DNA from: Astropecten irregularis
Taxonomy: Eukaryota > Echinodermata > Asteroidea > Paxillosida > Astropectinidae
Assembly (NCBI GenBank): GCA_963971285.1
Contig: OZ020244.1
Span: 27,156,001 to 27,220,000 of the forward strand
DNA length: 64,000 nt
Direction of reading: 5' to 3'
Part shown: piece by piece, positions 39,401 through 49,440 of the stretch
Numbering within the stretch: the stretch's first letter is position 1
Layout: each line of letters begins with the position of its first letter
The notes under the pieces: model-generated
Told to the model about the DNA's origin: nothing
Seen by the model: only the letters and a program-made list of their open reading frames with translations
Databases searched by the model: none
Position numbers and translations under genes: made by a program

Positions 39401-40697
39401 ACATTTAGAGGAAGTAGGCTGCCATGACGTTTTGCAAATGCCAGCACCTGCAAAATATACACTTCCAAGAAATAAATGAATACCTCCTGTTCCCGGTAAT
39501 CTTTGGTATCTACTCCACCATCGTAATCTCGTGTCTGCATCATCTGCTGTGGCATTTGCACTGCATTATCCTCATCTACGTCATTGAACCGGCTTGGACG
39601 TGAGCGATTCCTTCTTCGTTCTCGTCCTGGGTTTCTATCCCAGTTATAATCCCGTCCCCTACGATGCAGTCAGAAAATTTGTATATTTAAGCATATTTAC
39701 AAGTTTTCTATTTAAAAGAAAAAAAATATTTGTAAAATGTAACTTCTCATTTAGCATTGGAGAACGATCCTGCTAGGATCGAAACACATCAGGCCCTCCC
39801 AACTCCAAGAAAAACAAAATATTGATTAGTAGAAACACACTGAAATTTGACAAATAGAAAGACAAAGCGTTTGTGGAACTTTTTTTTCATAGCATTCTAT
39901 GTCAAAATTTGCAAATGTGATGCGTTCAGATTCCGTTTTTTTCGTTCCGGTGCTCCAATGAAACAATAAAGCACATGAGAAATACTTTTTATTCAATTTT
40001 CTTTTTAAAATCTTAATAAAAATTACGTATCGTTCATCAATCTAACCAATCGTAAAGTTATACTTTCTGTAGCGAAAAACAGGATTTTTTAATATGTTTT
40101 TCTTTATTTTGGGGGATCACCAAAATAGGTAATTGTTCGTGAATAATTAGGCTAGGCCTAACATTATTAGTTAGGCCTAATTTATTGGAAGAACGGATCC
40201 CGACCGAAAAACCCGGTCGGGTTCCGGAACAAAATAATTCTGTGACGACTCAGTCAAAGCCCTAATTTCAGATTTGTATTCTCAACAAAAACAAAGTCAA
40301 GTCACTAAAACTTCAAAGTCAAAGTCAAATGCATGCAGTGAATGTCACTGATCTTACCCAAATAAATACTGAAAATAAATATCTGAAAATGGGTGGCGTA
40401 AAAGACACTAATTATGCCATTTTAAGTATATTATAGGCCCCTAACTATTTTCAAAGAACATAACCGACGTGCCGACAGCTCGACAGCCACACAGCAAATT
40501 TTTACAAAGTCGATAGGCCTATTATAAAATCATGATAAAGATGGCGCGCCATCATCGATATCCGACGTAAACCCGATCCTCCCGAAAGCGCTAGAAAATG
40601 TTCATCTAAGTGTATATTACCGATCGCGTCTGATCTCCATTTGTTCTCCTGCCATCTCTCTCTGTTGGGCTAAGTACTGGTTTATTTCAAGCTCCAT
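21489..40697 (-). CDS. RBM5: RBM5/RBM10-type RNA-binding splicing regulator
   Basis: Spliceosome-associated alternative-splicing regulator. Twenty exons in transcript order: 40621-40697, 39484-39658, 38782-39135, 38176-38245, 35808-35881, 32544-32627, 31366-31426, 30222-30263, 29136-29360, 28363-28445, 27799-28063, 27245-27300, 26408-26728, 25479-25832, 25062-25202, 24440-24520, 23928-24215, 23103-23191, 22414-22543, 21489-21614; 3096 nt, 1031 aa plus TGA. Domains: Arg/Asp-rich N terminus (about 26-185), RRM1 (187-262; [17 protein letters not shown]), RanBP2-type zinc finger (272-293; DWFCSQCGTHNF, YCFKC), RRM2 (313-395; [17 protein letters not shown]), a Q-rich then K/E-rich segment (523-629), OCRE tyrosine repeats (about 648-706), C2H2 finger (867-900; [23 protein letters not shown]), G-patch (962-1005; [19 protein letters not shown]), C-terminal [21 protein letters not shown]5 and RBM10 are vertebrate paralogs, so this may be their common pro-ortholog; the symbol is approximate. 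Human RBM10 is about 930 aa and RBM5 815, so this protein is long, mainly in the N terminus and the linker before OCRE. Confidence 0.93.
25945..26236. mobile_element. GGGCCCAACTTTATAGAATCCG palindromic element
   Basis: Inverted ends (GGGCCCAACTTTATAGAATC / CGGATTTCATGAAATTGGGC) with repeated TTGCTTACGGAT words inside; intron of the RBM5/10-like gene. Confidence 0.6.
26808..26918. mobile_element. Short palindromic MITE (GTTTGTTTCAGGCACG family)
   Basis: Second copy, 111 bp, in an intron of the RBM5/10-like gene. Confidence 0.65.
27532..27775. mobile_element. GGGGCCAATTTCAT palindromic MITE
   Basis: Left GGGGCCAATTTCATGGAGCA, right GGCCGTAAAATTGGCCC; A-rich interior. Intron of the RBM5/10-like gene. 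Confidence 0.55.
28536..28758. mobile_element. GGGGCCAATTTCAT palindromic MITE
   Basis: CAATTTCATAGAGCTGCTTAAG at left, ATATGAAATTGGCCCCAGGG at right, same family as 32247-32492. Confidence 0.6.
29771..30168. mobile_element. TTAA-flanked MITE (TTAACCCTAACCC family) carrying a nested MITE
   Basis: Ends TTAACCCT / GGGTTAGGGTTAA, with an interior of TGTGGT and ACCACA words, as in the related copies. A second element sits inside at 29929-30097. TTAA target use is characteristic of piggyBac-type elements; the assignment is inferred. Confidence 0.65.
29929..30097. mobile_element. TA-flanked MITE nested in the TTAACCCTA MITE
   Basis: A 169-bp element with inverted ends CAATGGAACGCCACTATA / TATAGTGGCGTTCCACTG, flanked by TA (29927-29928, 30098-30099). 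A related but split copy occurs at 1082-1158 plus about 1705-1776. Confidence 0.7.
30222..30263 (-). other. RBM5: 42-nt micro-exon of the RBM5/10-like gene
   Basis: This 14-codon exon (reads about [14 protein letters not shown]) links the RanBP2 zinc finger to RRM2. It was found by phase: the zinc-finger exon ends after one base of a codon, and RRM2 begins with two. The flanks are a GTGAGC donor and a TTTCACCCATAG acceptor. Its length is a multiple of three, so skipping would keep frame. It lies just outside the nested MITE cluster at 29771-30168. Confidence 0.75.
30491..30712. mobile_element. GGGCCTTTCTCAAAGCTCGGCTCC MITE
   Basis: About 222 bp, inverted ends GGGCCTTTCTCAAAGCTCGG / CCGAGCTTTGAGAAAGGCCC. 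Intron of the RBM5/10-like gene. Confidence 0.65.
31300..31312. repeat. G13 homopolymer run
   Basis: Thirteen G in a row, 54 bp from an RBM5/10-like exon; an assembly-sensitive and possibly structure-forming tract. Confidence 0.8.
32247..32492. mobile_element. GGGGCCAATTTCAT palindromic MITE
   Basis: CATAGAGCTGCTTAAGCA at left, CTCTATGAAATTGGCCCCAG at right. It ends about 50 bp downstream of an RBM5/10-like exon on the minus strand. Confidence 0.6.
33805..34110 (+). mobile_element. tRNA-derived SINE
   Basis: A box TAGCTCAGTTGG (33979) and perfect B box GGTTCGAATCC (34023); intron of the RBM5/10-like gene. Confidence 0.7.
34565..34972. repeat. Dispersed repeat shared with 47640-47810
   Basis: TCAGATGTCCGATTGAGCTCAAATTTTCACAGG and following sequence recur downstream of 47640. 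The ends CTCCCTTTAAAGGG / TACCTTTAA are weakly inverted. An open reading frame crosses it but resembles no protein I know. Confidence 0.5.
36633..38075. mobile_element. 1.44-kb TA-flanked DNA transposon, non-autonomous
   Basis: The inverted ends read TACCGTAAAGTGCCATGTAT and its complement, with TA on both sides as for Tc1/mariner-type insertion. The word GTGCGCCGTATACATGG recurs internally next to both ends. A separate palindrome lies at 37377-37504. No transposase recognised. It occupies part of the RBM5/10-like intron between 35881 and 38176. Confidence 0.65.
37377..37504. repeat. Palindrome (CCAACTCGTACGCC) inside the 1.44-kb element
   Basis: About 128 bp folding on itself, GCCAACTCGTACGCC at left and GGTACGAGTTGCC at right, with repeated ACTCGCCG-like units inside. 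It may be a nested insertion or part of the host element. Confidence 0.5.
38495..38750 (-). mobile_element. tRNA-derived SINE
   Basis: Reverse-oriented copy with GGATTCGAACC marking the B box, followed by the family leader; intron 3 of the RBM5/10-like gene. Confidence 0.7.
39752..39812. repeat. Half copy of GATCCTAGCAGGATC repeat
   Basis: One arm only, in intron 1 of the RBM5/10-like gene. Confidence 0.55.
40538..40553 (+). promoter_or_regulatory. YY1-like site in first intron of RBM5/10-like gene
   Basis: AAGATGGCGCGCCATC holds two YY1-core words (ATGGCG) as a palindrome, about 70 bp inside intron 1. Binding is inferred. Confidence 0.35.
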
Positions 40698-41183
40698 TTT
40701 GTAGAAATTTGACGGCAAATTGCCGGCTATTTTACGTCTGAAACTGGAATCGGTGACTTTTATGCGTCACCTCATTGTTGATAAATGCGCATGCGTGAAC
40801 CTATATAAGCTGAAGTCGTATGTCCTGACTTCGACAACGTGAAAGATGCGTTCACTGTTCATTCAACCGACTAAAAGTATCCTCGTATGCAGTAGTTTGG
40901 ACCCAATGATAGATTTCTGAGCCGAAGCTACCATAGGCCTTCACTAAATAAACACAGTGGGGTCGCTTTTGATGAGATCGAGTACCACTGTACGGTATAA
41001 ACGTGCGTAAACTGGCAGTGAATAGGGTGGGTGTTTTTCTGATTTTTCTCATATGTACTGTACTCTGTAGCTCTCTGTTTTAGGCTTCTTTCACCTTTTC
41101 AAACCTCCCCCTCGCTCTGGCCCTGGACACTGGAATGATTGCAAGTCAGTTTGCCCTCCCTGTTTAACTCTAAGACTACGTTA
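40698..41183. promoter_or_regulatory. 5' flank of RBM5/10-like gene
   Basis: Sequence immediately upstream of the minus-strand start codon. It contains a CTATATAAG word near 40801 on the plus strand and no recognisable coding exon. Promoter role is inferred from position. Confidence 0.35.
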
Positions 41184-41191
41184 AGTTAGAT

Positions 41192-42969
41192 GGGTGCCAG
41201 TCAACTCGGTCCGTAACCAACTCGGTCCGAGTCAACTCGGTCCGTGACCAACTCGGTCCGAGACCAACTCGGTCCGAGGCCAACTCGGTCCGTGACTAAC
41301 TCGGTCCGTAACCAACTCGGTCCGTGACCAACTCAGTCCCTATGGGAAAACATACACAAACAAGAATCCAGTTTGCAGCAGCAGTGTACAACATGTAGGC
41401 TACTTGCATTAATGTTTTTTAATGTCATCATAACATAAGATGGTAATCCTGGGTTTTAGGTGGCCAAATTATTTTGGTCGCTAACTTCAGCCAATGCATC
41501 ACAGAGTAGCGGACTGTTGTATGGAGGGCCAAAATGACAAAATCTGATTGTCAGATTTTTTTCATTTTTGGCGAGCTGCAGTGAAGCATGCAGTGCGAGT
41601 CTATGTAATGCCGATAAATTTCCGTCCGTCCGTAAGTGGTTTTTTTTTTTTGTGGGGGGGTTGGTTTTGTCTTAAAATTAATTACCGGTATTTCACCGGA
41701 ATAAAGTTGTTCTTTAAAAGTTCTTTTCTTCCCGTTTTTTTCCTTCTCACCACGACCCTCTCCCATCCCTATACCCTTCTTTCAAACCCCCCCCCCCTAC
41801 CCCTCCCCCCACCTTCCACCATCTAAAGAATTATGCTATGCCTCTTGAAGTTTTTTTTTAGCTCGATCACACTAATATAAGCTCTTTAAACTTCTAAGAG
41901 AGCAGTCCGGTTTTTCCTTTTTCTGAGCTATCATGGAGGTAGAAATAGAAAACCAAGATGACTCTATAAGTATAACTTTGTATGTGTCTGTCATTTTGTT
42001 GGCATTGTGGTAAGACCATTTGGGTCCACTCTCCTGATTTGTGAAACACGGCTACATGTATGATTTTGCCTTTCCCTCCACACACACAATGAGCAAACAA
42101 ATCTGACAATCAAATTTTGTCATTTTGGCCCTCCATACAACAGTCCCCTACGCTGTGATGCATTGGCTGAAGTTTGAGACCAAAATAATTTGGCCACCTA
42201 AAACCCAGGATTACCCATAAGATATATGTTTTGCTTGTGGCTGAAACCCTGAAGAAATAAATTATGTCTTATTATGTTGATAGGCCTACCATAATTATTT
42301 GATAAAATGGCACAATAAAATTTTAATTAAAATATCAATTAAATTATACACGAAGTCAAACGCCTCATGAAAACGTGCTTTTTATGTTTAAAATTAATAA
42401 ATCAATTAATGAATAATAATGATGATTGTCTTGTGTTTGTGTTTTTTATTTTTTTTAGCTTTGTTTTAATTAATCTGTGTATAAACATATAAGATTTATA
42501 ATTGGCAGGTGTTTGGGAAGGCACGTCTTTTGATGACAGGTTTTTTTTTTATTTTTTTTTTTTTTACTTTCATCCCTGGGCAGCACCTGCCGATGTATTT
42601 GTTATTCTTATAATGTTTTTAAGATAATAAATGAATAAATAAATAAATAGGCCTAAAGTAAAATTCACGCAATTTGCGAGACTACGTACTTGTTTTGCTG
42701 CAACAAAATTACCAGACGTTTTTGCGTGCATTTTCCCATAGGGACCGAGTTGGTCACGGACCGAGTTGGTCACGGACCGAGTTGGTTACGGACCGAGTTG
42801 GCCTCGGACTGAGTTGGCCTCGGACTGAGTTGGCCTCGGACCGAGTTGGCCTCGGACTGAGTTGGTTACGGACCGAGTTGGTCATGGACCGAGTTGGTTA
42901 CGGACCGAGTTGGTCACGGACCGAGTTGACTCGGACCGAGTTGGTTACGGACCGAGTTGACCTGAAACC
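41192..42969 (-). mobile_element. Foldback transposon with 16-bp tandem-repeat arms, copy 2 (interrupted)
   Basis: Same family as 11318-12257, inserted in reverse orientation. Arrays lie at 41200-41340 and 42742-42960, and the target duplication AGTTAGAT is perfect (41184-41191, 42970-42977). The core matches copy 1 except for a second element inserted at 41441-42217; without it the length is about 1 kb. Array unit numbers differ between copies and arms. Confidence 0.85.
41441..42217. mobile_element. Nested foldback element with about 115-bp inverted repeats
   Basis: It begins TGGTAATCCTGGGTTTTAGG and ends with the inverted complement; the repeats extend to about 41560 and 42100 and include CCTCCATACAACAGTCC. 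It is flanked by a 5-bp duplication TAAGA (41436-41440, 42218-42222), and copy 1 of the host element shows the uninterrupted site. The interior holds a pyrimidine-rich stretch with C-runs and no recognisable gene. Confidence 0.8.
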
Positions 42970-43239
42970 AGTTAGATACTATAGCCAGTATAGGCTAGGC
43001 CTTCAAAAAAATAACTGTCAAAAAGTGTCTTTTTAATTTTATATGTCAACAATTGAACAAATGAAATGCCAATGTTTTACAAAATAACAGTCACTTCGCC
43101 CATTCACCACTTCGCCAACGCCGCCATACACAACAGCCGTACATGAACAGCCGCAACATAACAGCGCACGCACTGCAACTTCATTTTTGAAAAAGGCTGA
43201 ACATATGTCATAATTATTGTGTGATAGGCTAGGTAATAC

Positions 43240-43410
43240 TAGCGCTCCACACTTGCACCTGATTTGCGCTAAAAATAGTAGCGGATCTCAGACAAACATT
43301 GCAACCATGCAAACGTGTGATGGTGTGCGCTTGCATGTACACTACGTGTGAGACAATGTCTGATATCCGGGATTTTGGGGATTTTGTGACGTCATTAGTG
43401 CGGAGCGCTA
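43240..43410. mobile_element. TAGCGCTCCGCAC MITE, copy B
   Basis: 171 bp, same family as 3924-4081 in the opposite orientation, upstream of TIMMDC1. Confidence 0.65.
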
Positions 43411-43934
43411 TTGGGTATATTTTGAGGGTTGTGAAGGAAAGAGTCATTATCATGTTATTATTATATGAGTAATAATAGGTAAATATCCCACTCAACACGT
43501 ATAGACCTATACTATAGGTAGACCTGTACCCGTAAAGAGGGCCAGAATCCAGATACATCGCTACGCTCAGACCCCCAGGGTCTGAGCATAGCGATGCAAC
43601 TGGGACCTGCAGCCAATTTCGTGAAACTTAATGTTGCGTAACTTACAAAGTTACAGCTCTTTTTTCACTAGTATGAGTAGACCCTATGTTGATAAGGAGT
43701 TGGATTAAGTTAAATTTGATTTTTGTTTGTTAGAACAAATCACTCTCCTTATATTCTCTCCCTTGATTTCAGGGTCGAGATTTGCAGCTCTCCTTATTTT
43801 TATTAAAATGAAGGCCTTGTTAACTGAGCCAACATTAAATCAAATATCCCCGTGTCAGACCAAAGGTTACGATTATTGCAGCTATTTCATCAGTATCTCA
43901 CAATATGTATACAGGTTGATGCCTGGTGCGTGAT

Positions 43935-46900
43935 ATGGATACTTCAAGAAGTGAGAGTGTTGCCGTAGCAACATCTGACAAGCAAGAGAAAGAGGAAACG
44001 GGATGGGATCGGCTCAGACGAGTGTTCACCATTCAGCATGAGTAAGTCTAAAGATCAATCCGTCGTAAGTTGCGTATTGTCTGATGAAGGAGCATAATTA
44101 TAAACTTTAAACCCCATAGAGCGGGATAGCTCAGTTGGTAAGAGCGCCGGTATGGTATTCCAAGGGCCACAGGTTCAAATCCCACTCCATTTGTCTTTTT
44201 TCACTTTTGAATAACTTAAATTTATTCCAGTCAGTTTCCATTGTGGTTATTTGACCATTCTAGTCATAGATAAATCTATGTTTAATAATTTGTGTAATCG
44301 GACAAGTGTTATTTTCTTTTCATTCAGCCGTGATGATACTGAGATGCCTAGGGAACTGTATGAAATGTTCATAATGGCAACAATAGGCATGATGATGGGA
44401 TATGTGTATGGGGGAATCCCAGCAGGAAGACAAGCCAGGCAACGTTACATCCAGAAGAGTGGTGCAGCCATCTACAGCAGTCGTCTTGAAGCCACGGTAA
44501 GGAATTGTCTTTACCTTTTCTTTTGTTTTCTTAGTTTGTTTGTTTTCTTTGTCTGTTTGTTTGTTTGTTGTTTTTTTGACAGGGTAGGCAACCCTTTTGG
44601 AATACAGGGATGTGAGTGGCCACACACACAAGAATCTGAAAACACCAACACCAAGGAAAAGGATGAAATGTAAAAGCTCCTATACTTTTGTACAGAATAG
44701 GTGTACAAAAAACTAAGCTGAAATTTTGAGTTCAAATCTAAACCAAAAAATCAGAATTCAAATTAAAATCTGAATTTTTACATGTACATCCCTGGGAATA
44801 ATATTTAATTTTATGCGTTTTAATTTCTTCATTAACCCTAACCCAAATCCATATGTACATGTACCACAGTTGACCACTCATGGTTTTTCCTGTGGTAAGC
44901 GTGGTGTTTTGAATACCACAATACGCCATAGTATGGTTTGTGTGGTAATAGAAAAAATGCGTGGTTTACAGTTCCCCTGTGGAGACTGTGGTAGTGCGTG
45001 GTAAGCAGCTCTTGTCTTGGGTGCTAAGTTTGGTTAGGGTTAAATTGCTGTAGTTTTATTATCTCCAGTCAAGTTGTGTGAAATTTTTTTCTGGAAACAG
45101 GGAGCTTCCTACAATGCAGGAGTGAGGGGCTTCATTCGCTATGGGTATCGGTGGGGCTGGAGGACTGCCCTGTTGGCCACCAGCTTCCAGTAAGTGACCC
45201 TTGGTTGTATTGGGCCAATAGGAGAGAGTCCAGTTATGATTTTATCATTCGGTCAATACCGCCCTCAGACCACAGGACCTTTTAGGGCACCACTGCCACT
45301 TTGCTGACTTAGGGCCTTTCTCAAAGCTCAACTCTGGCTCAGACTCAGGCTCCAGTTGTGAATCCATTCTAAAATTACAGGTATCAAAATAGAGACATTT
45401 GGCTGCGATTTGGAAAATAGATTCTCTGGTTTGAAAAGGATAACAGCTTCAATGAAAAAGCACAACCTTTATTTTCACCATATGGATAGAGATGAAGCCG
45501 GAGCCGAGCATTGAGAAAGGCCGCCAACTTTAGCTCCTGTCGAGGCCGACATTATAGATGGGATTCCAACTGTCGTAAACCTTTTTTTAATTTTCATGGA
45601 TGTTTTCTTGGTTAATGTGCCTCAGATGGGTCTGATGCAGTTTCTCCTGACAGGGTGTTTGAGCATAAAGCCAGGCTTAAATCATCTTTCTCTTGCCCAT
45701 AACATAAGCTTGCGGAGAAGTGCAACTAAGAGCTAATCCAACAGCTTGTTTCCCATACTGCTTCTATTGGTTTTTCTTCCTTCTAGAAGTCATTCTAGTT
45801 AGTTTGAAGAGGAATATTCATTGCCATCTTTTCCGTGTGTGGGCTGTAGTTTTCCTGCAGCCTCGACTCAGCTACATGTAGAGTGCCACACAGTCTTGTT
45901 TTTGGAACAGTTAATCTAAGATTTTCTCCTCCTGTTTCTGAAATTAAGCAATTCCTCTTCATCTTCTTTCCATGAGTACCAGTAACTTTCAGGCTTGCAA
46001 GCTACGGTACTTGGGGCACTTTTGGTAGGTCCAGTATCACAAAGTAATGATAATTGTATGATTGGAGTGGGATTCGAACCTGTGACTCCCGGAATACCAA
46101 ACCTGTATGGTATTCTGGTATTCCAGGGGTTGCAGGTTCGAATCCCACTCCAATCCTATTTTTCTTTTTTCACTTTTCATTGACTTAAAATTAATCCGAT
46201 CAGTTTCAATCAGTTTGATGATAATTGTATGATATTTTAGCCTATGAGAAAGCTCCTGCTAGGATCGAAACGTGCCAGGCCTAACTCCAAGCATAATTCT
46301 ATGATGTTCATTTGTTACATACCTTCAAGTTGCCTTCATAATTTTCTTTCTGCTTTTGATTTGTTTTGTTAGTGGCATTAGTACAGGCTTGGCAGTGTAC
46401 AGAGATAAACAAAAACTGACAAACTATGTCACAGCCGCAGGTGAGTCAGTTTCATATTTCTGAATTCCCATTAACCCTACCCCCTTCCTCCCCCACCCCC
46501 ACCCCAGGTACATTTGGAATCTTTCTGAATCTATAAGAGCTCAAACCTGTGTAGTATCCCAAAGGTGTAAGACTTCACTTGGACCAAGCTTGGCCAGCAA
46601 GCCCCCATAAAAAGTCATCAGCTAGTCCTGGTATCTATAATCTAAGTCATTCTCCTGAGGACGAACAGAGCACACTGTTCGGAACGTCGAGATAATACCA
46701 CCGGTTCTTCTCAGAACCACACACTCTCACAGAAGAGATTACATGGTGTCACCGCAAACTTACCTTCATTTATCTATAATCTATAACCTTCAATATCCTG
46801 TAGTACCAGAATTGGATTTTTGCAAATTTTAAATGTTTGTAGCAAAGTATTGTCGAGAACCAGTAAGTTGCAAAACACTGGTGATATTTTAGTTAGTGAT

Positions 46901-49440
46901 CTTTTCTGATTTCAGCAAAAATGTTGTGCATAGCAGGTCTATATGAAACACCTGTCCGAGATTGTTCATTCATGAGCAAATCAAGTTTCAATATGCCTCA
47001 TACAAAATTCTCATTTAAAAAGCATTGGAATATCACCTCTGAGCTCTATTAAAAAGATAATTGTACTGTTGTGTTGATTTAATATGGCATCACAAAATGT
47101 GTGGAAAGTCACACTTGATTTAATTTAGATGCTTGGAGTTACGAGGGTCTGACACGTTTTGATCCTAGCTGGACTAGTGGCGTTTTGGTCCTATCTTCGA
47201 TAAAGATCCTGCTAGGATCGAAACGCGTCAGGCCCACCTAACTCCAAGCATTTTATAAATATATATTTATTATTATTTTGGCTGATGAGCAGTTTGCAGC
47301 AGTTTTTACTTGTATTGACTTGATTTAGATGTTAATTTGTGCCACCAAAATAAGCTGAAAAACTGGTTCACGTATCCTTGCTATTTGCTTTTCCCCCCAG
47401 TGGTAACTGGTTCCCTGTATAGAATCAACCTGGGCCTAAGGGGTCTGGTGGGAGGTGCCTTTGCAGGAGCCCTCGTTGGGTGAGTTTGTGTAATAGTGTT
47501 TTAACCTTTCACAGAGGCTTCCTCCAGTAAACTGGGGCCTATTTCACCAAACACTATTGATCAATCTTAACTTTGTCTTGTCAGTGCCACCATAGTGATA
47601 TGTATTGTAAAAAAAAATTCTTAAAATTGAGTTGGTTGAGAAAAATTGTGTCTTGTGACTCAGATGTCAGATTGAGCTCAAATTTTCACAGGTGTGTTAT
47701 TTTATGTACATCATTGTACTTGTTGGATTTAATAGACAAAGTGTGAGTGCTGTTCTGTGACCGTGGTGACCTTTACCATGTTTACCAATCATGTATTATA
47801 CCTTAAATATTAATCTTAGTGTTTGGTGAAATCAACTCCAATCATGGTGGCCACTCAGTTATCAACCGTTCCTACAATTATAACACATGCATCTACATGT
47901 ATGCACCTACATGTATGCGCTTGAAGTAAACAGGTGAATTCTAAATAGCAGGTTGAAACATTTCAGGGTTTTGGTTAAATGGTCAGTAAGGTAGTTCCAA
48001 AGCTTGTAGTGAATTAGAAGTCTTGTTGGCCATATGATTTGGTCATTAGATAGCATGGAGAAGATAAACAATCAGTGCTCACTCACCAAGTATAGTGGAG
48101 GCAAAATTTTCAACTTAACTAGAAGACCTAGAGTTAGGTCAAAAAATTGCCTTCCACAATCTTTTCCATGTTATCTATTACTCACAGTGCTACGCAGGTG
48201 CTCTAGTTTCATCATGTTATTTGGTCATTGCTGGATTTGGAGACAGAAGATCTTTCAAACTCAGGATAAAGAGTTCATGCCAGTTCACTGGATTAGTATT
48301 ACTGCCAGAGACAATATGCAGAATTAATCTTAATTTAGATGATGTAATGTTCACTTGATTGGCAGTATCCCAGCTGGCCTTCTATTGATGGGAGCACAGA
48401 AACTCCAAGGAGAGACGATGTTGGAGAGGAATAAACGGGAGCGACGAGAAAGAGCTATGTCCATACAACATAACTTGTGAGTATTGAGCAAGCACTTCTT
48501 TAAATGCCAGTATGTCTATGTCTATCGACCCCCGGAATGGACCGTTCCAGCTTTGCTCTTAAAGGTAGTATCATACTTTGGTAAGACACCAAAACAGAAA
48601 TGTTCACAGATTTACGTATAACTTTCAGGGTATGAAGATGATGCTAGTAGAAACCTACCATTGAAATATTTCCACCTGAAATGGTGTATTTATCCAGAAA
48701 TTAGTAAAATAACGACTAAAAATCTTTTTTATCTTTTAAAAGATCAAAAATAAAAGAGAAAAGACTTAAGAAATACAGTGGCTGTTTTTTTTTACTGTTT
48801 TCTCAAAAAGTGGGCACCGTATGGGACTGAAATTTTCACAGATGTCTGTTACTGTATATGTCTTGATATTTTTGCCCATGAATCTGTATTTCTTTGATAA
48901 AAACCAAAGTATGATACTACCTTTAAGCCCCACCCACCTTAGCAATGGCACATGTTTTACATTGAGGTTATGGACGACAGTGACTCCAATTGGTCAATGC
49001 ACTCTATACCAACTTAGTCAATTATCTTTGTTTATTTTGCAGTCAGAAGCCATGAAACCAATCATTTTTATTTCTTGTGGTACAGTGTGATTAGTGTAGT
49101 TTGTAACTCAATACTATACACACTCCAAAAAAGACTTTTGGCATAAATGGAAATTGCCATTTTTATTCTGAATAAAGAACATCTTCATTAAAGAACGAAA
49201 TATAGAATAAAAAATGGCTACCCTTTTTTAATAGTCTTTTTTGGAGTGTGAATAGTATTGAGTTATCTGAATATTATCAGTGGATCACCAACTCATGTTA
49301 TAGTTTTTGTTTATTAATACGTTCCCTGAACCCGCCACAGGGTATACCGGAAAGAAGTCGTGCCTCAGATGTTCGAGTATGTTGAAGAGAGCATGGACCT
49401 AGGAAAGGAGCCCACTGACTCAGAGACTGCATCCAGTTGA
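43935..49440 (+). CDS. TIMMDC1: TIMMDC1, mitochondrial complex I assembly factor
   Basis: Inner-membrane protein of the Tim17/Tim22/Tim23 superfamily, needed for assembly of the complex I membrane arm. Exons: 43935-44041, 44328-44496, 45101-45189, 46373-46440, 47401-47479, 48366-48476, 49341-49440; 240 aa plus TGA, against 285 in human, the difference being a shorter N terminus and tail. Conserved segments: ETGWDRLRRVF, a first hydrophobic segment (about 46-67) ending YVYGGIPAG, RGFIRYGYRWGWRTAL, then TNYVTAAVVTGSLYRIN, LGLRGLVGGAFAGALVG and IPAGLLLMG, the glycine-rich membrane helices of the family. A charged segment (RNKRERRERAM) follows the last helix. All introns are GT-AG and phases agree. 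The ATG lies shortly after an in-frame TGA at 43932, which fixes the start within this exon. Confidence 0.93.
44118..44262 (+). mobile_element. tRNA-derived SINE, 5' truncated
   Basis: A box TAGCTCAGTTGG (44127), B box GGTTCAAATCC (44172), tail present; ends about 65 bp before TIMMDC1 exon 2. Confidence 0.65.
44832..45043. mobile_element. TTAACCCTA-family MITE
   Basis: TTAACCCTAACCC at left and GGTTAGGGTTAA at right, 212 bp, in TIMMDC1 intron 2. Confidence 0.65.
45311..45525. mobile_element. GGGCCTTTCTCAAAGCTC MITE, second copy
   Basis: Same family as 30491-30712, in TIMMDC1 intron 3; the right end is GAGCATTGAGAAAGGCC. Confidence 0.6.
46052..46215. repeat. Inverted pair of SINE 3' halves
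   Basis: GGATTCGAACC (46070) and GGTTCGAATCC (46135) face each other with a shared centre, so two SINE fragments form a palindrome. Confidence 0.55.
46236..46300. repeat. Half copy of GATCCTAGCAGGATC repeat
   Basis: One arm only, adjoining a SINE fragment in TIMMDC1 intron 3. Confidence 0.55.
47128..47325. mobile_element. Palindromic repeat (GATCCTAGCAGGATC family)
   Basis: Both arms plus the right side sequence; TIMMDC1 intron 4. Confidence 0.6.
48559..48926. mobile_element. TTAA-flanked MITE (AGGTAGTATCATACTTTGG family)
   Basis: Complete copy with TTAA on both sides, in TIMMDC1 intron 6. A diverged relative lies at about 55085-55415. Confidence 0.7.
49104..49265. mobile_element. Palindromic MITE (TAACTCAATACTATACACAC)
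   Basis: 162 bp; ends TAACTCAATACTATACACAC and the near complement GTGTGAATAGTATTGAGTTA; TIMMDC1 intron 6. Confidence 0.65.

Noticed and set aside
44832-45043. Interstitial telomere repeat (TTAACCCTAACCC)
   Set aside because: Only one or two TAACCC units occur, always at the end of a 200-bp inverted-repeat element flanked by TTAA.
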